From: Pigmentiphaga sp.
GTDB lineage: Bacteria; Pseudomonadota; Gammaproteobacteria; Burkholderiales; Burkholderiaceae_B
Length of the DNA: 64,000 bases
Assembly (NCBI GenBank): GCA_023228945.1
Contig: JALOAI010000011.1
Span: forward strand, 62,001-126,000
Direction: 5' to 3'
How positions within the stretch are numbered: position 1 is the stretch's first letter; every line of letters begins with the position of its first letter. The notes beneath the pieces were generated by a model. That model saw nothing but the letters and a program-made list of their open reading frames with translations, ran no database searches and had not been told where the DNA came from. The translations under genes and the position numbers were made by a program. Below, piece after piece: positions 18,674 to 26,771 of the stretch.

Positions 18674-18751
18674 TTCCGCCGCGGGAGTTCCGGTCTCGCG
18701 GAAAGGGCGAGAGCGGGTCTCTCTCCGGAGCGATCCGCCGGAATCGGCCGC

Positions 18752-18813
18752 CGGGATGGCCTGGCCATCCCGAGTATCTCTACACGCTTCAGCCGCCCTG
18801 TGCGGCTGTTTTT
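18752..18813 (+). terminator. Palindrome and Rho-independent terminator after pnp
   Basis: CGGGATGGC-CTG-GCCATCCCG (18752-18772) is a perfect 9-bp stem. Further on, CAGCCGC-CCTGT-GCGGCTG (18790-18808) is followed by five T residues and is the likely terminator. This convergent gap holds no 80-bp repeat units. Confidence 0.75.
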
Positions 18814-18897
18814 GCGTGCGCCACCGAGTGGCGGCAGGCAGCCCAAAGCGCGCAGCGAGGCTTCCGCGGTGTCACCCAGAGCGTATGCCGGCCCGGC

Positions 18898-19284
18898 TCA
18901 GCCGTTGGCGGCCAGCAGCGCCCCACGCAAATCCGGGCCTTCGGCCCCACCGCCGTAGCGGCCGTCGCGCAGGCGATGCAGGATGTCTTCCAACTGGCCG
19001 ATATGCGGCAACATGGGGCCATAGAAGCGCAGCTGGCCGTCGCTTTCCACCCAAAGCGTCGGGAAGTTGTCGACGTCTTCGTCGTCCAGCAACTCGGCGT
19101 GATCTTCGATGTCCAGCCACACCAGCACGTGGTTGTCGGGCAGGCGCGCCGCCAGCTCGGCGAAGCGGGGCGCGTAATCGCGGCAGGTGCCGCACCAGTC
19201 GGCGCACAGGCAGACCACCAGGGTAGTGGCGGGGTCGTTCAGGCGCGACGCCAGTTCGGGATGATCGAAAGTCAGCAGGGGCAA
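18898..19284 (-). CDS. Thioredoxin-fold protein with CGTC active site
   Basis: A 128-aa thioredoxin-like protein. The redox motif ADWCGTCRDY (C31, C34) and the cis-proline region (NFPTLWV) are both present, so it is probably an active disulfide oxidoreductase. No signal peptide is seen, which suggests a cytoplasmic location. The start is taken as a TTG (reading MPLLTFDHPEL) because GAGGA lies 7 bases upstream and the fold begins right there; upstream in-frame sequence is unlike thioredoxins. It is divergent from the EI24-like gene across about 220 bp with no recognisable sites. Confidence 0.8.
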   Translation of the reverse strand: MPLLTFDHPELASRLNDPATTLVVCLCADWCGTCRDYAPRFAELAARLPDNHVLVWLDIEDHAELLDDEDVDNFPTLWVESDGQLRFYGPMLPHIGQLEDILHRLRDGRYGGGAEGPDLRGALLAANG

Positions 19285-19507
19285 GGTGGATGTCCTCGCG
19301 GAGGATCGGGCGTGAGCCCCCTGGGACCGGCGGGCGCGCGGGCTTATTGTAGCGGGCGCGCACCCTGCTATCCGGCGCCTGGGCGTCCAGGCACGCGCCG
19401 GCACGCGACGCCGGGCATCTTGCGCCGGACAAGCGTCACCGCGCAAGCCGTGCCGGACACCTCGCGCCAGGCACTCCGCCGCCGCCCGCAAGCGGTAAAC
19501 TCCCGCC

Positions 19508-20341
19508 ATGTCCCAAGCCGAAGCTCCCCATTCGATGATCCAGGGCGTCAGCCGCGCCTTCGGTCGCGCCGTCGTGTCGCAGTTCCATCCGGCGATGCTG
19601 TTCGCCCTGCTGCTGCCGTTTCTCATCGTGCTGCTGGGCTCCATCATTTTGGTCTGGCTGTTCTGGGTACCCGTCACCGAGTGGCTGCGCCACGGGTTCG
19701 AAACCTGGCCGGTGATCAGCCAGGCCGATGCCTGGCTGCTGGCGATGGGGCTGGTGTCGCTGCAGCTCTGGCTGGTGCCCATCCTTGCCGCGTGCATCCT
19801 GCTGCCGTTGTCGGGGCTGGCGGGTGTCGCGGTGGCCGCGGTGTTCGTCATGCCCCTGGTGCTGCGCCACCTGGGGCAGGGCGCCTATCCCGACGTCGCG
19901 CGGCGCGGGCAATGGGCCTTTGCCGCCAGCGCCTGGAACGCCACCTGGGTGGTGGTACTGTTCTGCGCGGGCTGGATGCTAACCATGCCGCTCTGGCTGT
20001 TTCCGCCTTTGGCGCTGGTGCTGCCCACCTTGTGGTGGACGTTCGCCTTCACCCGTATGCTGCGTCTCGACGCGCTGGTCGATCATGCGTCGCCCGACGA
20101 ACGGCGACGGTTGATTCGCCGCCATAATGTCGGCTTCTGGACGCTCGGCCTCATCTGCGCCTTGCTCAGTCTGCTGCCGCCCGCCTGGCTGTTTCTGCCG
20201 GTCTTCTCGTCGTTGCTGTTCGCGCATTTCGGGCTCGAGGCGCTGCGCCGCGAACGCCAGGCGGACGGGCCGCCGGCCGCCGCGCCGCCCTTGGCCGGCG
20301 AACCCCATAACGCCCTTCCTCTTCCGAATCGTCCCTCCTGA
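19508..20341 (+). CDS. EI24/CysZ-like integral membrane protein
   Basis: A 277-aa protein of the EI24 superfamily (PF07264), to which the sulfate permease CysZ belongs. Visible hydrophobic segments lie near residues 30-55, 77-120, 143-175 and 212-240, and the N-terminal motif SRAFGRAVVSQFHPAML is typical of the betaproteobacterial members. The tail is Pro/Ala-rich. Sulfate transport is possible but not shown. The stop lies 2 bases before the start of the next gene, so the two are coupled. Confidence 0.8.
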   Translation: MSQAEAPHSMIQGVSRAFGRAVVSQFHPAMLFALLLPFLIVLLGSIILVWLFWVPVTEWLRHGFETWPVISQADAWLLAMGLVSLQLWLVPILAACILLPLSGLAGVAVAAVFVMPLVLRHLGQGAYPDVARRGQWAFAASAWNATWVVVLFCAGWMLTMPLWLFPPLALVLPTLWWTFAFTRMLRLDALVDHASPDERRRLIRRHNVGFWTLGLICALLSLLPPAWLFLPVFSSLLFAHFGLEALRRERQADGPPAAAPPLAGEPHNALPLPNRPS

Positions 20342-20343
20342 CC

Positions 20344-21144
20344 ATGTCCGCTACGCCCGCCAATCGCCGCTTCGGTCTTATCATCGTCGGCGATGAAATT
20401 CTCTCCGGCCGCCGCCAAGACCAGCATTTTGCAAAGGTGGTGCAGATGCTCGCCGCGCGCGGCCTTTCACTGTCGTGGTGCTGGATCGTCGGCGATGACT
20501 TCGACGACCTGGTCGCCACCTATCGCCGCAGTCTGGCCAGCGGCGACATCGTGTTTTCCTGCGGCGGCATCGGCGCCACGCCCGACGACAGAACCCGGCA
20601 GGCGATGGCCGCCGCGCTGGACGCGCCGGTGGTCTTGCATCCGCAGGCGCGCGAACTCATTACCGAACATGCCGCGGCGATGGCGGCGGCGGGGCGCGGC
20701 ACGGCGGACATGAACTCGGCCGAGAACGAGCGCCGGCTGCAAATGGGCGAGTTCCCCGCAGGCGCCGAGATCGTCGCCAATCCCTACAACCGGATTCCGG
20801 GGTTCTGGATCCGCGATCACACCTTCACGCCGGGCTTCCCGGTGATGGCCTGGCCCATGATCGAACAGGTGCTTGACAGCCGTTATGTTGCATTGCATCA
20901 TGGTCGCCCCCACGCCGAGCATAGCGTGGTGGTATTCCGTTTATCCGAATCCCAGGTGATCCCCGCGATGCAGACCATTGAAACCCGTTGGCCGTCGGTA
21001 CGCAGTTTCAGCCTGCCCTCGGTGGGCACGGGCGGCAAGCCGTCGATCGAACTGGGTGTCAAGGGCGAGCCCGTGGCCGCCGCGGAGGCCTTTGCCTACC
21101 TGCGTGATGAAGTGATGCGTCTTGGCGGCAGCTATTCGGCCTGA
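20344..21144 (+). CDS. Molybdopterin-binding (MoCF/CinA-like) domain protein
   Basis: A 266-aa protein with an N-terminal MoCF_biosynth domain (PF00994): GLIIVGDEILSGRRQDQHF, then IVGDDFDDLVATYRRSLASGDIVFSCGGIGATPDDRT. This is the nucleotide-pyrophosphatase half of CinA; the C-terminal nicotinamide-nucleotide amidase domain of full CinA is absent. Annotation as competence/damage-inducible protein A is common for these homologues but is not evidence of a role in competence. It is coupled to the upstream EI24-like gene. Confidence 0.83.
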   Translation: MSATPANRRFGLIIVGDEILSGRRQDQHFAKVVQMLAARGLSLSWCWIVGDDFDDLVATYRRSLASGDIVFSCGGIGATPDDRTRQAMAAALDAPVVLHPQARELITEHAAAMAAAGRGTADMNSAENERRLQMGEFPAGAEIVANPYNRIPGFWIRDHTFTPGFPVMAWPMIEQVLDSRYVALHHGRPHAEHSVVVFRLSESQVIPAMQTIETRWPSVRSFSLPSVGTGGKPSIELGVKGEPVAAAEAFAYLRDEVMRLGGSYSA

Positions 21145-21169
21145 CGGCGCGCCGTCTGCTTTCGTCATC

Positions 21170-21970
21170 ATGTCCCGACCCCGCGCGCTAACGCCTTCCG
21201 GCAGTCCAGAAGTCGCCGCAGGCCGTGTGGCCATTCAGGTGCTCGACCGCGCCATGCGCCTGCTCGACGCCTTGGCGCAGCGCAGTGGCGCGGTCAGCCT
21301 CAAGGAACTGGCGCTGGCTACCGATCTGCATCCTTCCACGGCGCACCGCATCCTCAACGATCTCGTGGTGGGGCGCCTGATCGAACGCACCGATAGCGGC
21401 ATGTATGCCCTGGGCATGCGCTTGCTGGAGCTCGGGCATCTGGTAAAGAGCCGTCTCGATGTCCGCGAGGTAGCGGTCGATTACATGCGCGAGTTGCACG
21501 AGCGGACCGGCCAGACCGTCAACTTGTCGGTGCGGCAGGGCGACGAGATCGTCTATATCGAACGCGCTTATAGTGAACGCTCCGGAATGCAGGTGGTGCG
21601 GGCGATCGGCGGACATGCGCCGCTGCATCTCACCTCCACCGGCAAGCTGTTCCTGGCGGCCACCGACGAACGCCAGGTACGCGCCTATGTCTTGCGTACC
21701 GGTTTGAGCGGTAATACGCGCAATAGCCTCACCGATCCGATCCTGCTCGAACGCGAGCTCAATCTGGTGCGGCGCCACGGCTACGCTCGCGATAACGAAG
21801 AGCTGGAACTCGGCGTGCGCTGCATCGCCGCCGCCATTCGCGACGAGTCCGGCCGACTGGTGGCCGGGCTGTCGATTTCCGCGCCCACTAGTCGCCTGCG
21901 CGACGAATGGCTCGACGATCTCACCGATACCGCCGAACGGATTTCCCGCGAACTCGGGTACACCGGCTAG
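21170..21970 (+). CDS. IclR-family transcriptional regulator
   Basis: A 266-aa regulator with an N-terminal winged helix (residues 17-75; VSLKELALATDLHPSTAHRILNDLVVGRLIER) and a C-terminal IclR effector domain (PF01614; HERTGQTVNLSVRQGDEIVYIERAYSE, then TSTGKLFLA and GYARDNEELELGVRCIAAAIRD). The family usually controls catabolic operons, but none is adjacent, so the target is unknown. The start lies 25 bases after the MoCF gene. It is followed by the phasin promoter. Confidence 0.9.
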   Translation: MSRPRALTPSGSPEVAAGRVAIQVLDRAMRLLDALAQRSGAVSLKELALATDLHPSTAHRILNDLVVGRLIERTDSGMYALGMRLLELGHLVKSRLDVREVAVDYMRELHERTGQTVNLSVRQGDEIVYIERAYSERSGMQVVRAIGGHAPLHLTSTGKLFLAATDERQVRAYVLRTGLSGNTRNSLTDPILLERELNLVRRHGYARDNEELELGVRCIAAAIRDESGRLVAGLSISAPTSRLRDEWLDDLTDTAERISRELGYTG

Positions 21971-21986
21971 GGCGGATTAAATTTTT

Positions 21987-22053
21987 GTTGCAACGCAACG
22001 AAAAGTGCTTGACTCGGGCAAAATAACCCTTACAATGGGTTTTGTGCAGTGCA
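21987..22053 (+). promoter_or_regulatory. Phasin gene promoter with flanking palindromes
   Basis: TTGACT (22009-22014) and TACAAT (22031-22036) are 16 bp apart and make a strong sigma-70-type promoter. A perfect GTTGC-AAC-GCAAC inverted repeat (21987-21999) lies just upstream, and TGCAGTGCA (22045-22053) lies at the predicted start of transcription. PhaR-type repressors of phasin genes bind TGC-rich palindromes, so either could be an operator; this is inference. Confidence 0.65.
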
Positions 22054-22126
22054 GCAAGATCGTAGTAGGAACACCCGGATCCGCTGCGCAACCCCAACCG
22101 TAGTCCGTTTTCCGAGGAGCCTAGCC

Positions 22127-22699
22127 ATGTCCACTCTACCCGCCCAACTCATTGCCTCGCACAAGTCTTCCATCGACGCCGTGCTCGCCTTCCAGAACAC
22201 CGCTTTCGCCGGCTTCGAAAAGCTGGTCGACCTGAACCTGCGCGTCACCCGCGCCGTGCTCGACGAAGTCGCCCAAAAAAGCAGCGAAGCCGCCGAACTG
22301 CAAGATCCGCAGCAAGCTTTCGCCTTCGTCAGCACCGCCGTGCAGCCCAGCCCCGAAAAGGCCATCGCCTACGGCAAGCATGTCTACGACATCCTGGCCG
22401 GCGTGCAAGCCCAGGTTGCCAAGCTGACCGAAGCCCAGGTTGCCGAAGTGCAGAAGCAACTGGCCGAAGGCATCGAAGCGCTCGCCAAGAACGCTCCCGC
22501 CGGTTCCGAGAGCGCCGTCGCGCTCACCAAGTCGGTGCTGGCCAACGCCACCTCGGCCTATGATTCGCTCGCCAAGGCCGCCAAGCAGGCCGCCGTGGTT
22601 ACCGAATCGAACATCGCCGCCGCCGCCAACGCCACGTTCGAAGCCGCCGAGGCCGCCAAGCCCGCCGCTCGTCCGCAGCAGCCGCGCCGCAGCGCCTAA
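22127..22699 (+). CDS. phaP: Phasin family protein (polyhydroxyalkanoate granule coat)
   Basis: A 190-aa helical protein of the TIGR01841 phasin group. Phasins cover polyhydroxyalkanoate granules and control their number and size. The N-terminal hallmark AQLIASHKSSIDAVLAFQNTAFAGFEKLVDLNLRVTRAVLDE is followed by amphipathic, Ala/Glu/Lys-rich helices and a basic Pro-rich tail (PAARPQQPRRSA). No signal peptide is present. The start is set by GAGGAGC upstream. It has its own strong promoter and terminator, as expected for an abundant protein. The PHA synthase genes are not in this window. Confidence 0.9.
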   Translation: MSTLPAQLIASHKSSIDAVLAFQNTAFAGFEKLVDLNLRVTRAVLDEVAQKSSEAAELQDPQQAFAFVSTAVQPSPEKAIAYGKHVYDILAGVQAQVAKLTEAQVAEVQKQLAEGIEALAKNAPAGSESAVALTKSVLANATSAYDSLAKAAKQAAVVTESNIAAAANATFEAAEAAKPAARPQQPRRSA

Positions 22700-22745
22700 G
22701 CCGCCAGCGTCGATAAAGGTCATCGGTGTCCGATGACCCACCACG

Positions 22746-22821
22746 AAGCTCCTTCGGGAGCTTAATGAGATGGTCAGATAAATCCCTACGAAGCGGATGA
22801 CGCTACGTAGGGATTTTTTTT
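22746..22821 (+). terminator. UUCG hairpin and Rho-independent terminator after the phasin gene
   Basis: AAGCTCC-TTCG-GGAGCTT (22746-22763) is a hairpin with a UUCG tetraloop. The main terminator is AATCCCTACG paired with CGTAGGGATT (22781-22815), with an inner AGCG/CGCT stem and eight T residues. The following 22822-22980 stretch holds nothing recognisable. Confidence 0.9.
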
Positions 22822-22984
22822 CGGGGCCGCCGTGATCGACGTTACGGCGATCGGCATTGGGCTCGGCAGCGCCGCTTGCATCGGCTTGCATCGGCTTGGT
22901 CAGCGAACTGTTGCCAGCAATAGAACGGCTACCGCGAGCATGGCAACTCGCCCGTCATCACGCTTGGCGCGGGGTCTGGATCGA

Positions 22985-23014
22985 CATAATATTCGGTGAA
23001 ATCTAAAACACCGA
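22985..23014 (+). promoter_or_regulatory. Candidate promoter and operator of the Lrp/AsnC gene
   Basis: An AT-rich CATAAT (22985-22990) is followed by a perfect TCGGTG-N10-CACCGA inverted repeat (22993-23014), 7 bases before the start codon. Autoregulation is common in Lrp/AsnC regulators, so this may be the regulator's own site. Confidence 0.5.
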
Positions 23015-23021
23015 GCATAAA

Positions 23022-23495
23022 ATGCTTCTAGACGCCACGGATCTACGAATTCTTGATGAGTTGCAGCGAGACGGTTCGCTATCCAACGTCGAGCTGGCGC
23101 GGCGCGTCCACTTGTCCCCCTCGCCCTGCTTGACGCGTGTGAAAGCGCTGGAGTCGGCCGGGGTGATCGATCGCTATGTGGCCCTGGTGCAACCAGGATC
23201 GCTGGGACTGGGCTTGAACGTGTTCATCTCCATCAGCCTGCGTGCGCAAACCAAAGAAGCCCTGGTCCGGTTCGAGCAGGAGATCGAGACACATGATGAA
23301 GTCATGGAGTGTTATCTCATGACCGGGGATTGTGACTACATGATCCGGGTCGTCGTGACGGACATGGCGGCCTTGGAAAAATTCATTGTGGAGCGTCTTA
23401 CGCCGATCCCCAGCATCGAGAAGATCCGCTCCAGCTTTGCGCTGAAGCGGGTCAGGTACAAGACGGCGCTGCCTATGCCGGTGCGCAGCCGCTAA
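23022..23495 (+). CDS. Lrp/AsnC-family transcriptional regulator
   Basis: A 157-aa regulator with an N-terminal AsnC-type helix-turn-helix (residues 4-52; LDATDLRILDELQRDGSLSNVELARRVHLSPSPCLTRVKALESAGVI) and a C-terminal RAM ligand-binding domain (residues 66-145). The hallmark VMECYLMTGDCDYMIRVVV is present. It is probably an amino-acid-responsive regulator. It lies 178 bp upstream of ilvD on the same strand, so control of ilvD is possible but unproven. Confidence 0.92.
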   Translation: MLLDATDLRILDELQRDGSLSNVELARRVHLSPSPCLTRVKALESAGVIDRYVALVQPGSLGLGLNVFISISLRAQTKEALVRFEQEIETHDEVMECYLMTGDCDYMIRVVVTDMAALEKFIVERLTPIPSIEKIRSSFALKRVRYKTALPMPVRSR

Positions 23496-23673
23496 CGTCA
23501 ACGGCCAGGCGAACGTCTGGCCATACCCGAGCTTGTCGTTTGCCAGCAAACGGCCGGGCGATGAGGGATAATCGAAGATTGCCCGCGGCGCGGTTGCTCC
23601 GTTGCGCGCGCGGGCGCACGAGGGCCGTGCTTCGTGGCCCGCCTACTTCCGCGATTTTTCCTCAGCAACGACG

Positions 23674-25533
23674 ATGCCCATCTACCGCTCAAAAACCTCC
23701 ACCGCTGGCCGCAACATGGCGGGCGCGCGCTCTTTGTGGCGCGCCACCGGCATGAAAGACGACGACTTCTCCAAGCCCATCATTGCGGTGGTCAATTCGT
23801 TCACCCAGTTCGTGCCGGGCCACGTGCACCTGAAGGATCTGGGCCAGCTCGTGGCGCGCGAGATCGAAGCCGCGGGCGGCGTCGCCAAGGAATTCAACAC
23901 CATTGCCGTGGACGACGGCATCGCCATGGGTCACGACGGCATGCTGTATTCGCTGCCCAGCCGCGACATCATCGCGGATTCGGTGGAGTATATGGTGAAT
24001 GCGCATTGCGCCGATGCCATGGTGTGCATCTCCAATTGCGACAAAATCACTCCCGGGATGCTCATGGCCGCCATGCGCCTGAACATCCCGGTGATCTTCG
24101 TCTCGGGCGGCCCGATGGAGGCCGGCAAGGTGCAGCTGGCCGATCCCGGCACCAAAACGATCCAGCTCAAGAAGCTCGATCTCATCGATGCCATGGTGAT
24201 GGCCGCCGATACCGCCTATTCCGACGCCGAGGTGGCCGAGGTCGAGCGCTCCGCCTGTCCTACATGTGGCTCGTGCTCGGGCATGTTCACCGCCAACTCC
24301 ATGAACTGCCTGACCGAGGCATTGGGCTTGTCGCTGCCGGGCAACGGCACGGTGGTGGCCACCCATGCCGATCGCGAGTTGCTGTTCAAGCGCGCGGGCC
24401 GGCGCATCGTCGAGCTTTGCCGCCAGTATTACGAGCAGGACGACGAGCGTGTGCTGCCGCGTTCGGTGGGTTTCAAAGCCTTCGAGAACGCGATGACGCT
24501 CGACATCGCCATGGGCGGATCCACCAATACCATTCTGCATTTGCTGGCGATCGCCCAGGAAGCCGAGATCGACTTCACCATGGCCGACATCGACCGCCTC
24601 TCGCGCGTGGTGCCGCAGCTGTGCAAAGTGGCGCCCAATACCAACAAATACCATATTGAAGACGTGCACCGCGCCGGCGGCATCATGGCCATCCTGGGCG
24701 AACTCGACCGCGCCGGCAAGCTGCATACCGACGTGCCCACCGTCCACGCCGCCACGCTCAAGGACGCCCTGCAGCAGTGGGACGTCATGCTCACGTCCGA
24801 CGAGGCGGTCAAGACCTTCTATCTTGCCGGCCCGGGCGGCATCCCCACCCAGGTGGCGTTCAGCCAGGATGTGCGCTGGCCCAGCCTCGATCTCGATCGC
24901 GCCGAAGGCTGCATCCGTTCCCACGAACACGCTTTCTCCAAAGAGGGCGGACTGGCGGTGCTCACGGGCAATATCGCCCTGGATGGCTGCGTGGTGAAAA
25001 CCGCCGGGGTCGACGACAGCATTCTCGTGTTCGAAGGCACGGCCCACGTCACCGAATCCCAGGATGAAGCGGTGGAGAATATCCTGGCCGACAAGGTCAA
25101 GGCCGGCGACGTCGTCATCGTGCGCTATGAAGGCCCCAAGGGCGGGCCCGGCATGCAGGAGATGCTCTATCCCACCAGCTATATCAAGTCCAAGGGCTTG
25201 GGCAAGGCCTGCGCGCTCCTGACCGATGGTCGCTTCTCGGGCGGCACCTCGGGCCTGTCGATCGGCCATTGTTCCCCCGAAGCCGCCGCGGGCGGCGCCA
25301 TCGGCCTGGTGCGAGACGGCGACAAGATCCGCATCGACATCCCCAACCGCAGCATCGATGTGCTGGTGTCCAACGAAGAGCTGGCGCGCCGCCGCGCCGA
25401 GCAGGATGCCAAGGGCTGGAAGCCCGCCAGCCCGCGGCCGCGCAAGGTGTCGGCGGCCCTCAAGGCCTATGCCAAGCTGGTCATGTCGGCCGACAAAGGG
25501 GCCGTGCGCGATCTTTCGTTGCTGGACGACTGA
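23674..25533 (+). CDS. ilvD: Dihydroxy-acid dehydratase
   Basis: Fe-S enzyme that dehydrates dihydroxy acids to 2-keto acids, the third step of valine/isoleucine synthesis. The 619-aa product has the cluster cysteines in SNCDKITPGM (C122) and ACPTCGSCSGMF (about residue 195-205), the N-terminal GHVHLKDLG region, and the C-terminal TDGRFSGGTSGLSIGHCSPEAA motif. The ATG that gives MPIYRSKTSTAGRNMAGAR was chosen by family conservation. It is not linked to the ilvIHC operon 13 kb upstream. It ends at a tandem terminator array. Confidence 0.97.
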   Translation: MPIYRSKTSTAGRNMAGARSLWRATGMKDDDFSKPIIAVVNSFTQFVPGHVHLKDLGQLVAREIEAAGGVAKEFNTIAVDDGIAMGHDGMLYSLPSRDIIADSVEYMVNAHCADAMVCISNCDKITPGMLMAAMRLNIPVIFVSGGPMEAGKVQLADPGTKTIQLKKLDLIDAMVMAADTAYSDAEVAEVERSACPTCGSCSGMFTANSMNCLTEALGLSLPGNGTVVATHADRELLFKRAGRRIVELCRQYYEQDDERVLPRSVGFKAFENAMTLDIAMGGSTNTILHLLAIAQEAEIDFTMADIDRLSRVVPQLCKVAPNTNKYHIEDVHRAGGIMAILGELDRAGKLHTDVPTVHAATLKDALQQWDVMLTSDEAVKTFYLAGPGGIPTQVAFSQDVRWPSLDLDRAEGCIRSHEHAFSKEGGLAVLTGNIALDGCVVKTAGVDDSILVFEGTAHVTESQDEAVENILADKVKAGDVVIVRYEGPKGGPGMQEMLYPTSYIKSKGLGKACALLTDGRFSGGTSGLSIGHCSPEAAAGGAIGLVRDGDKIRIDIPNRSIDVLVSNEELARRRAEQDAKGWKPASPRPRKVSAALKAYAKLVMSADKGAVRDLSLLDD

Positions 25534-25538
25534 CGAGG

Positions 25539-25729
25539 CATGAAACCGTCCGCAGTGGACGGTTTTATGTCCGGGCCCTCCCACCTCGCGGCTTGGCAGG
25601 CCGCTCGGATTCGCCAGGCATAAAACCGTCCGCAGTGGACGGTTTTATGTCCGGGCCCTCCCACCTCGCGGCTTGGCAGGCCGCTCGGATTCGCCAGGCA
25701 TAAAACCGTCCGCAGTGGACGGTTTTATG
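25539..25729. repeat. Three terminator hairpins in an 80-bp tandem array between convergent ilvD and pyrD
   Basis: CATAAAACCGTCC-GCAGT-GGACGGTTTTATG is a 13-bp perfect stem with A- and T-tracts on either side, so it works in both directions. It occurs at 25539 (one base variant), 25619 and 25699, a period of exactly 80. The 49-bp linkers between hairpins are identical and contain GCGGC...GCCGC. The sequence differs from the other arrays in the window, but the period and the convergent location are the same. Confidence 0.92.
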
Positions 25730-25736
25730 TCCGGGC

Positions 25737-26771
25737 TCATCCCAAGGCTTGGGCGCATTGGCGGACGAGGGCGGGGCCTTGATAGATCAGGCCGGTGTAT
25801 AGCTGGACGACATCGGCGCCGGCCGAGATTTTTGCGCGGGCATCGGCGGCCGACATGATGCCGCCCACGCCGATGATCGCCAGGCCCGGGCCCGACCGCT
25901 CGCGCAGGCGGCTGATCACCGCCAGCGACTTCCGGTGCACCGGCCGGCCCGACAGGCCGCCCGCTTCGTGGCCGTGCCGCAGGTGTCGCACCTCGTCGCG
26001 CGCCAGGGTGGTGTTGGTGGCGATCACGCCGTCGATGCCCAGGCGGGCCACGGTATCGGCGATGGCGTCCACGCCGTCGTTTTCGAGGTCGGGCGCGATT
26101 TTTACCACCAGGGGTACCCGCCGGCCATGCTGGTCGGCCAGCCGCTCGCGAGCCTGGCACAGGGTGCCGAGCAGGGTGCCGAGCTCGTCGGCGCCTTGCA
26201 GCGAGCGCAGGTTCTGGGTGTTGGGCGAAGAAATATTGACCGTGACGTAATCGGCGTGGGGATAGACGCCTTCCAGGCCGGCCACGTAGTCATCGGCGGC
26301 GCGCTCGATGGGCGTATCGGCGTTCTTGCCGATGTTCAGCCCCAGGATGCCGCCCCGGCCCCGATACTGGCTTTGCCGCACGTTGCGGATAAAGGCCTCC
26401 AAGCCGTGATTGTTGAAGCCCATGCGGTTGATCAGCGCTTCGGCCTTGGGGAGGCGGAACATTCGCGGCCGCGGATTGCCCGGCTGCGCGCGAGGCGTGA
26501 CCGTGCCGATTTCCATAAAGCCGAAACCGAGGCTGGCCAGGGCGTCGATGAACTCCCCGTTTTTGTCCAATCCCGCCGCCAGGCCAACCGGATTGTTCAG
26601 ACGCAGACCCATGAGCGTACGGGGCGCCAGCGGCGCCGGGCCGAAGCAGCGCGTCAGGCCCAGGTTGTGGGCGCGCCGCAATTGAGCCAACGTGAGCTCG
26701 TGGGCGTTTTCGGCATCCAGCGAGAACAGCGCGGGGCGCGCCAAAGAATAGGCTTGGAACAGGAGGCTCAT
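25737..26771 (-). CDS. pyrD: Dihydroorotate dehydrogenase (quinone), class 2
   Basis: Membrane-associated FMN enzyme that oxidises dihydroorotate to orotate with ubiquinone in pyrimidine synthesis. The 344-aa length and the N-terminal amphipathic helices (MSLLFQAYSLARPALFSLDAENAHELT) mark class 2. Motifs include NPVGLAAGLDKNGE, IGTVTPRAQPGNPRPRMFRLP, NISSPNT (catalytic serine region) and GVGGIMSAADA (FMN phosphate). Its start overlaps the stop of bpt by 4 bases, so it is the last gene of a bpt-containing transcript. Confidence 0.96.
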   Translation of the reverse strand: MSLLFQAYSLARPALFSLDAENAHELTLAQLRRAHNLGLTRCFGPAPLAPRTLMGLRLNNPVGLAAGLDKNGEFIDALASLGFGFMEIGTVTPRAQPGNPRPRMFRLPKAEALINRMGFNNHGLEAFIRNVRQSQYRGRGGILGLNIGKNADTPIERAADDYVAGLEGVYPHADYVTVNISSPNTQNLRSLQGADELGTLLGTLCQARERLADQHGRRVPLVVKIAPDLENDGVDAIADTVARLGIDGVIATNTTLARDEVRHLRHGHEAGGLSGRPVHRKSLAVISRLRERSGPGLAIIGVGGIMSAADARAKISAGADVVQLYTGLIYQGPALVRQCAQALG

